Shown here piece by piece: positions 31,512 to 35,158 of a stretch of 35,158 nt of DNA. The notes under the pieces are model-generated. The model saw only the letters and a program-made list of their open reading frames with translations. It made no database searches and had not been told where the DNA came from. The DNA is from Bavariicoccus seileri WCC 4188 (GTDB taxonomy: Bacteria > Bacillota > Bacilli > Lactobacillales > Aerococcaceae): contig NZ_ATXL01000021.1 of NCBI RefSeq assembly GCF_000421665.1, forward strand, positions 1-35,158, read 5' to 3'. Numbering within the stretch: position 1 is the first letter of the stretch; each line of letters opens with the position of its first letter. The position numbers and the translations under genes are program-made.

Positions 31512-32681
31512 ATGGTGAAAATTGCTGTTGCTGGTACAGGGTATGTTGGTTTGTCAATTGCGGTATTGTTATCACAATATCACGAAGTCAAGGCGTTAGA
31601 TATAATTCAAGAAAAAGTAGATTTAATTAATCACAAAAAGTCACCAATAGTCGACAAAGAAATTGAAGAGTACTTGGCAACTCATGACTTAAATTTAACA
31701 GCTACTAACAATCCTAAAGAGGCTATTGAGGGTGCTGACTTTGTTGTTATCTCTACACCAACCAATTACGATGCTAAGCTAAATTACTTTGACACTTCTT
31801 CAGTCGAAGCGGTAATCAAAGAAGTTATTGAAATTAACCCTAATGCCACAATGGTAATTAAGTCAACTGTTCCTGTTGGCTATACTAAATCAGTCCGAGA
31901 AAAGTTCAATTCTAACAACATCATCTTCTCGCCAGAGTTTTTACGTGAAGGGCATGCCCTGTATGATAATTTATACCCTTCAAGAATTGTGGTGGGGGAA
32001 GTTTCCGAACGTGCTCAAAGATTTGCCGATCTCTTAGTTGAGGGGGCACTAAAAGATGATATAGAAGTGCTACTAACTGACTCTACTGAGGCAGAGGCTA
32101 TCAAGTTATTTGCTAACACTTATTTAGCATTAAGAGTGGCTTACTTTAACGAATTAGATTCTTATGCCGAGATGCGTGGGTTAAATGCCAAACAGATCAT
32201 CGAAGGGGTTTCTCTAGATCCTCGTATAGGCAGTCATTACAATAACCCATCATTTGGATATGGTGGCTACTGCTTGCCTAAGGATACTAAGCAATTACTA
32301 GCGAACTATCAAGAGGTCCCACAAAATCTTATTTCAGCTATTGTTGAGGCTAATAGAACGCGTAAAGACCACATTGCAGATGAAGTGATTCAACGACATC
32401 CTAAAGTAGTCGGCATCTATCGTTTGACCATGAAAGCGGGGTCCGATAATTACCGTCAATCTGCGATTCAAGGTGTTATGAAACGAATCAAGGCTAAAGG
32501 AATCGAAGTCATCGTCTTTGAACCAACGATGGCGGAAAAAGATTTCTTTAATTCAGAAGTAGTAAATGATCTGGAAGAATTCAAGAAACAATCAGATGTT
32601 ATTGTAGCCAACCGATTATCATCTGATTTAAATGATGTGATAGATAAGGTGTATACAAGAGATTTATTTGCGAAAGACTAA
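31512..32681 (+). CDS. ugd: UDP-glucose 6-dehydrogenase
   Basis: A 389-aa enzyme oxidising UDP-glucose to UDP-glucuronate with two NAD+. NAD-binding AGTGYVGLS (G8-x-G10-x-x-G13), the substrate region SPEFLREG, and the catalytic loop [14 protein letters not shown] with nucleophile C254 are all present. The length equals the short streptococcal/enterococcal type. AAGGA precedes ATG 31512 (GTG 31515 also possible). Its base composition looks less AT-rich than the genes just before it, as expected for a conserved cassette flank. It supplies GlcA to the polymer and ends the operon; a terminator follows at 32762. The related UDP-ManNAc dehydrogenase is less likely. Confidence 0.9.
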   Translation: MVKIAVAGTGYVGLSIAVLLSQYHEVKALDIIQEKVDLINHKKSPIVDKEIEEYLATHDLNLTATNNPKEAIEGADFVVISTPTNYDAKLNYFDTSSVEAVIKEVIEINPNATMVIKSTVPVGYTKSVREKFNSNNIIFSPEFLREGHALYDNLYPSRIVVGEVSERAQRFADLLVEGALKDDIEVLLTDSTEAEAIKLFANTYLALRVAYFNELDSYAEMRGLNAKQIIEGVSLDPRIGSHYNNPSFGYGGYCLPKDTKQLLANYQEVPQNLISAIVEANRTRKDHIADEVIQRHPKVVGIYRLTMKAGSDNYRQSAIQGVMKRIKAKGIEVIVFEPTMAEKDFFNSEVVNDLEEFKKQSDVIVANRLSSDLNDVIDKVYTRDLFAKD

Positions 32682-32761
32682 CCTTGTCATATTTATCTAA
32701 AAAGCTAGTTTTTGAACTTATTCAACTGTTACAACTGTAAAACTTTACAAAGATTAGCAAA

Positions 32762-32797
32762 AGGCTAGTGCCACTTTCTGGCGCACTAGCCTCTTTT
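32762..32797 (+). terminator. Rho-independent terminator of the capsule operon
   Basis: AGGCTAGTGC (32762-32771) pairs perfectly with GCACTAGCCT (32783-32792), followed by CTTTTG. Confidence 0.82.
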
Positions 32798-32931
32798 GTG
32801 CACTCTTGTTTTATCGATTGCGAGTCTGATTTCTTCTAAAAAGAGTTTTTTTAGTTGGTCAATCATTAAAACAAGCAATGCAGTGGCTTGTCGATTAAGA
32901 ATGCCATGTTAAGAAAATTAGCTAGTGTATC

Positions 32932-32944
32932 TTAAACGAACAAT
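32932..32944 (+). promoter_or_regulatory. Possible PurBox-like site
   Basis: TTAAACGAACAAT matches 11 of 13 positions of the lactococcal PurBox AWWWCCGAACWWT as I remember it. It lies upstream of a cut ORF whose first residues faintly resemble xanthine phosphoribosyltransferase. A single weak match of this length can occur by chance. Confidence 0.25.
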
Positions 32945-32966
32945 TCGAAAATGAATCGAAAAATAT

Positions 32967-33010
32967 ATAGTGCTGTCTCAATTTATCAAAAGTTGAGCAG
33001 CACTATTTTT
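32967..33010 (+). terminator. Hairpin with T-run just before an RBS (attenuator or terminator)
   Basis: ATAGTGCTG-T-CTCAA pairs with TTGAG-CAGCACTAT (one bulged T), followed by TTTTT at 33006-33010. AGGAGG of the next ORF begins at 33011, directly after the T-run, a layout usual for leader attenuators. Alternatively it ends transcription coming from the left. Confidence 0.65.
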
Positions 33011-33021
33011 AGGAGGCACCT

Positions 33022-33070
33022 ATGAAAGATTTTAAAGAAATGATTTTGGAATATGGAGTAATATTGGGGA
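33022..33070 (+). pseudogene. 5' fragment of a gene cut by an IS21-like element
   Basis: AGGAGG (33011-33016) and ATG 33022 open MKDFKEMILEYGVILG, after which IS sequence begins (TGTCAAGG at 33071) and the frame ends at a TAA inside the IS end. The N-terminal pattern is compatible with xanthine phosphoribosyltransferase, which commonly begins M-K-x-L-x-x-x-I-x-x-x-G-x-x-L-G; 16 residues cannot prove this. The rest of the gene would lie beyond the nested IS elements, outside this window. Confidence 0.45.
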
Positions 33071-33090
33071 TGTCAAGGACAGTATAAAAT

Positions 33091-33130
33091 TGTAGGTTTA
33101 TGACAGAATAAAAATGTAGGTTTTTGACAG
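33091..33130. repeat. Terminal repeats of IS element A
   Basis: TGTAGGTTTATGACAG at 33091-33106 and TGTAGGTTTTTGACAG at 33115-33130 differ by one base and are 24 bp apart. Repeated subterminal boxes are usual at IS21-family ends, where the transposase binds. Confidence 0.75.
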
Positions 33131-33148
33131 TCTAATTTAGAAGTCCAT

Positions 33149-33886
33149 TTATATTTTCCCTTTCATACGATATGATTTTCCAGTAATCTTGAAGACTTTA
33201 ACATGGTGAACCAGACGATCAAGAATGGCGGCGGCTATTTCAGAATTCTGAAATAGCTCCCCCCATCGAGATAAGATAATATTTGTCGTAATCATTGTTG
33301 ATTTTTTTTCGTAACGCATCGTTAATAGTTGAAAGAAGAGGTTAGCTTCAACTTTTTGAATTGGTAAATAACCTATTTCATCAATGATCAAAAGATCATA
33401 TTTGGCATATCGTTTCAGAACACGATCGACGGTCCCTTTTTCAAAGGCAGAACGAAGACGTAAAAGTAATTCATGACAACTGATAAACAGCGTACGGTAG
33501 TCTTGATGACATGCTTCAATCCCTAATGCAATGACAAGGTGTGTTTTCCCTACACCAGGGTTTCCAATGAAAACTAAGTTTTCTTTTTTCTCCATAAAAG
33601 CCATATGTTTCAAGTCTAGAATCTCTTTTTTGTTAACGCTTGGTTGAAAGTTGAAATCAAATTCTTCAAGTGATGTCCGTTTGGGAAAGTGTGCGCGCTG
33701 GATGACACGTTCCACAGTCTGATTCGTTTGAAAGTCTAATTCTTGATTAGTTAATTCTAGAAGAGCTTCTGTTAAAGAAAGCTCATCCCGATTGGCAATT
33801 TCAATATAGTTTGGCACATATTCTCTCATATGTTTTAAATTCAAGGCCTCTAGATTATTTAATAGCTTTTGATAGTTACTGCTCAT
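33149..33886 (-). CDS. istB: IstB-like AAA+ ATPase, helper of IS21 transposition (element A)
   Basis: A 245-aa DnaC-like AAA+ ATPase that helps the IstA transposase choose and use targets. Walker A is GNPGVGKT (108-115), Walker B is YDLLIIDEIGYLP (~165), and sensor-like residues follow in TMITTNIILSRWGE; the end ILDRLVHHVKVFKITGKSYR is family-typical. The frame extends to 33910, but GGAGGTG at 33894-33900 places the start at ATG 33886. The start overlaps the istA stop by 11 nt (ATGAGCAGTAA), the usual IS21 arrangement. The gene itself is intact although its partner is not. Confidence 0.9.
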   Translation of the reverse strand: MSSNYQKLLNNLEALNLKHMREYVPNYIEIANRDELSLTEALLELTNQELDFQTNQTVERVIQRAHFPKRTSLEEFDFNFQPSVNKKEILDLKHMAFMEKKENLVFIGNPGVGKTHLVIALGIEACHQDYRTLFISCHELLLRLRSAFEKGTVDRVLKRYAKYDLLIIDEIGYLPIQKVEANLFFQLLTMRYEKKSTMITTNIILSRWGELFQNSEIAAAILDRLVHHVKVFKITGKSYRMKGKI

Positions 33887-33968
33887 TCGAAGGCACCTCC
33901 AGTAAATCATATTGCTTTAAACTTCGTTTAATATGTTCTTGGATGTCATCTTCTTCTTTGTGGCTCAT
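33876..33968 (-). pseudogene. C-terminal remnant of IstA transposase (element A)
   Basis: On the minus strand ~30 codons read HKEEDDIQEHIKRSLKQYDL and end LLEVPSNEQ at TAA 33876-33878, overlapping istB. Upstream the frame hits a stop in DNA that belongs to element B, so the gene was cut at about 33968. Charged C-terminal tails of this kind are normal for IstA. The identification rests mainly on position and overlap. Confidence 0.7.
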
Positions 33969-33978
33969 GACTGACTAC

Positions 33979-34062
33979 TGCCACACATTTGTACCATTGA
34001 TGCCAACTTTCTTACCACTGTTTGCCAAAGAATGTACCACCTTTTGCCAGCTCGATGTACCA
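33979..34062. repeat. Four 22-bp-periodic terminal boxes of IS element B
   Basis: Boxes begin with TGCCA and end with (G)TACCA: 33979-33996, 34001-34017, 34023-34039 and 34045-34062. Starts are 22 bp apart in every case, about two helical turns, so all lie on one DNA face. They are likely transposase binding sites. Confidence 0.8.
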
Positions 34063-34156
34063 CTAAAGAAATATCCCATAACCACTGTGATTTAAGTTAG
34101 TTATGGGACACCTTTACATAATCCATAGGATTATATTAGTTTTTCATAATAATATC

Positions 34157-34912
34157 TTAGAAGTTATTGGATAAACCCAGTCGTTCACGCATAGATGTTT
34201 CACCATCAATAGTGATGGTGTAGGAATTATGAACAATCCGATCAATAACTGCTTCTCCTGTGGGACCGCCTCCCAGTTTAGAGTGCCATCCGGCTGTGTT
34301 GAACTGGGTACAGAAGATCGTAGAAGTCGTCTTTTCCCGTTTTTCTATGATTTCCATGGTCAAGTATAGTTCTTCTTCTGTTAAGTCATGAAGAAGCCAC
34401 TCATCAATAATGAGTAGTTCTTTCTTAGTGTACTTACGCATTAATTTTTTATAGCTGTCATCTGGCTGATTTTTTGCTATCTTAAACTCATCTAGGAGTT
34501 CAGGTAGGCGAACATACTGAACTTTATAAAATTGACGACAAGCAGCTATACCAAAGGCACAGGCTAAGTAGGTTTTCCCAGCTCCAGTTGCTCCCATCAG
34601 AATGATGTTGTTCTTATTTTCTAAGTACAACCCAGAAGCTAAGCGTAAGATCTCTTCTTTTGGTAACCGTCGGTCTTCGAAATATTGAATCTCCTCAATT
34701 GATGCTGAAGGAACTTCGAATGCAGCTTGCCTTATTAAGCGTTGAAGCTTATTACTTTTGCGACGAGAATGTTCGCTGTCTACTAATAGCTTAAAGCGAT
34801 CTTCGAAGCCCAGATCGTTATATTGCTTGTTTTGTGCCTGTTGCTTATAGGCCTCTGCCATGCCACTCATTTTCATTTCAATCAACTTTGTTATCGTATC
34901 TTCATTCATCAT
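34157..34912 (-). CDS. istB: IstB-like AAA+ ATPase (element B)
   Basis: A 251-aa DnaC-like ATPase. Helical N-terminus (TKLIEMKMSGMAEAYKQQAQ), FEDRFKLLVDSEHSRRK, Walker A GATGAGKT (107-114), Walker B KELLIIDEWLL, then STIFCTQFNTAGWHSKLGGG and the typical IstB ending EAVIDRIVHNSYTITIDG. GGAGG at 34921-34925 is 8 nt before ATG 34912. The start overlaps istA by 11 nt. The Walker B context and ending differ from element A's IstB, placing the two in different IS21 subgroups. Confidence 0.92.
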   Translation of the reverse strand: MMNEDTITKLIEMKMSGMAEAYKQQAQNKQYNDLGFEDRFKLLVDSEHSRRKSNKLQRLIRQAAFEVPSASIEEIQYFEDRRLPKEEILRLASGLYLENKNNIILMGATGAGKTYLACAFGIAACRQFYKVQYVRLPELLDEFKIAKNQPDDSYKKLMRKYTKKELLIIDEWLLHDLTEEELYLTMEIIEKREKTTSTIFCTQFNTAGWHSKLGGGPTGEAVIDRIVHNSYTITIDGETSMRERLGLSNNF

Positions 34913-35158
34913 TTAAACGTCCTCCATAGTAGCTAGCTCCACGGGTGAATCCATGGTTCTGAGTTAATTTATCTACTGCTTTCTTCATTTGTTCTTCTTT
35001 TATCTGCTTCTGATTATTTTTAAGGGCTGTTTTAACAAGAGAGACCGTCGGTCTTTCTGTGACGTCCAGTACCGTCTGGCAGGCTTTTTCCAATTCATAC
35101 TTTGTGTGTTTGCGTAACACTTTCTTAAGAGTGAAAATGGACTGAACACCTTGTCGTT
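34902..35158 (-). CDS. istA: IstA-like transposase, C-terminal part (element B), partial
   Basis: The minus-strand frame is open from the window edge (RQGVQSIFTLKKVLRKH) to its stop at 34902, giving about 85 residues of the C-terminal end. The catalytic DDE core lies beyond the window. The tail (YELEKACQTVLDVTERPTVS, then FTRGASYYGGRLNDE) is of the kind found in IS21 transposases just before istB. A GTG at 35120 is internal and not the gene start. It overlaps istB by 11 nt. Confidence 0.8.
   Translation of the reverse strand, partial: RQGVQSIFTLKKVLRKHTKYELEKACQTVLDVTERPTVSLVKTALKNNQKQIKEEQMKKAVDKLTQNHGFTRGASYYGGRLNDE

Larger units (their letters stand above)
33071..33968 (-). mobile_element. 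IS21-family element A (istB side), truncated by element B
   Basis: The istB-side end begins at about 33071 (TGTCAAGGACAG). Two copies of TGTAGGTTTNTGACAG follow at 33091-33106 and 33115-33130 (24-bp period), then an intact istB and the last ~30 codons of istA on the minus strand. At about 33968 a different IS21-like end starts. The rest of istA and the other end of element A should lie beyond element B, outside the window. Confidence 0.78.
33968..35158 (-). mobile_element. IS21-family element B, inserted in istA of element A, running off the window
   Basis: The istB-side end starts around 33968-33973 (TGACTGACTACTGCCA). It is marked by four boxes at an exact 22-bp period (33979-34062), followed by istB (34157-34912) and the C-terminal part of istA, all on the minus strand. 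Its IstB is clearly different from that of element A, so these are two separate IS types. A TCCCATAAC/GTTATGGGA inverted repeat (34074-34082, 34100-34108) lies between the boxes and istB. Confidence 0.8.

Noticed and set aside
32800..33010. Purine riboswitch upstream of the possible xpt fragment
   Set aside because: I looked for the conserved purine-aptamer core and loop sequences and did not find them; only a hairpin with T-run and a weak PurBox match are visible.
33811..34095. 94-aa plus-strand ORF across the IS junction
   Set aside because: It crosses the boundary between IS elements A and B and runs antisense to istB.

Overview
The window is low-GC Gram-positive DNA. Ribosome-binding sites are GGAGG-like, GTG and TTG starts occur, and the gene content is typical of Lactobacillales: an OatA-type acyltransferase, a streptococcal-type cpsC/D capsule operon and IS21-like elements. 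Enterococcaceae or Carnobacteriaceae (Enterococcus/Vagococcus-like) would fit, but this is inferred from gene style only; no rRNA, tRNA or other marker is present.

Left part (1-11.2 kb), cell envelope and surface. Two ~58-bp palindromic direct repeats come first, then a histidine-family phosphatase and a two-domain OatA-like O-acetyltransferase, then an orphan Phd-type antitoxin. A small minus-strand pair follows (126 aa plus an overlapping 57-aa ORF), then a membrane-anchored coiled-coil protein on the minus strand. Divergent from it is a run of four plus-strand genes: a TcaA-like zinc-ribbon membrane protein broken by an in-frame TAA, two more zinc-ribbon membrane proteins, and a lipoprotein with a DUF4767-like domain.

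Middle part (11.3-21 kb), metabolism, ion transport and stress modules. A YfcC-family transporter is paired with an isoaspartyl dipeptidase. They are followed by a frameshifted yefM antitoxin remnant, a PMCA-type cation (Ca2+) ATPase, an intact MazEF-type pair, an intact RelBE-type pair, an SGNH esterase and an alpha/beta-hydrolase esterase. A decayed NADP-oxidoreductase remnant lies before the capsule locus.

Right part (22-32.7 kb), capsule/exopolysaccharide locus. From one good promoter run the Wzz/CpsC co-polymerase, CpsD tyrosine kinase, Alg14/Alg13-like split glycosyltransferase, a polysaccharide pyruvyl transferase disrupted twice, three glycosyltransferases, Wzy, Wzx and UDP-glucose dehydrogenase. 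This is a Wzx/Wzy-dependent pathway making a polymer that probably contains glucuronate. No priming sugar-phosphate transferase and no CpsB phosphatase are in the window. The inner genes look AT-richer than the flanking cpsCD and ugd, as expected for an exchanged serotype cassette.

Right edge (33-35.2 kb). Two different IS21-type elements are nested. Element A ends at about 33071, where it appears to cut a short ORF. Element B, which runs off the window, has landed in the istA of element A. Each shows regularly spaced repeats at its end.

No CRISPR array, phage module, rRNA or tRNA was seen. The most informative observations are the broken genes (TcaA-like, pyruvyl transferase, yefM), the matched pairs of hairpin elements with compensatory changes, the nested IS21 elements, and the capsule locus lacking its initiating enzyme.
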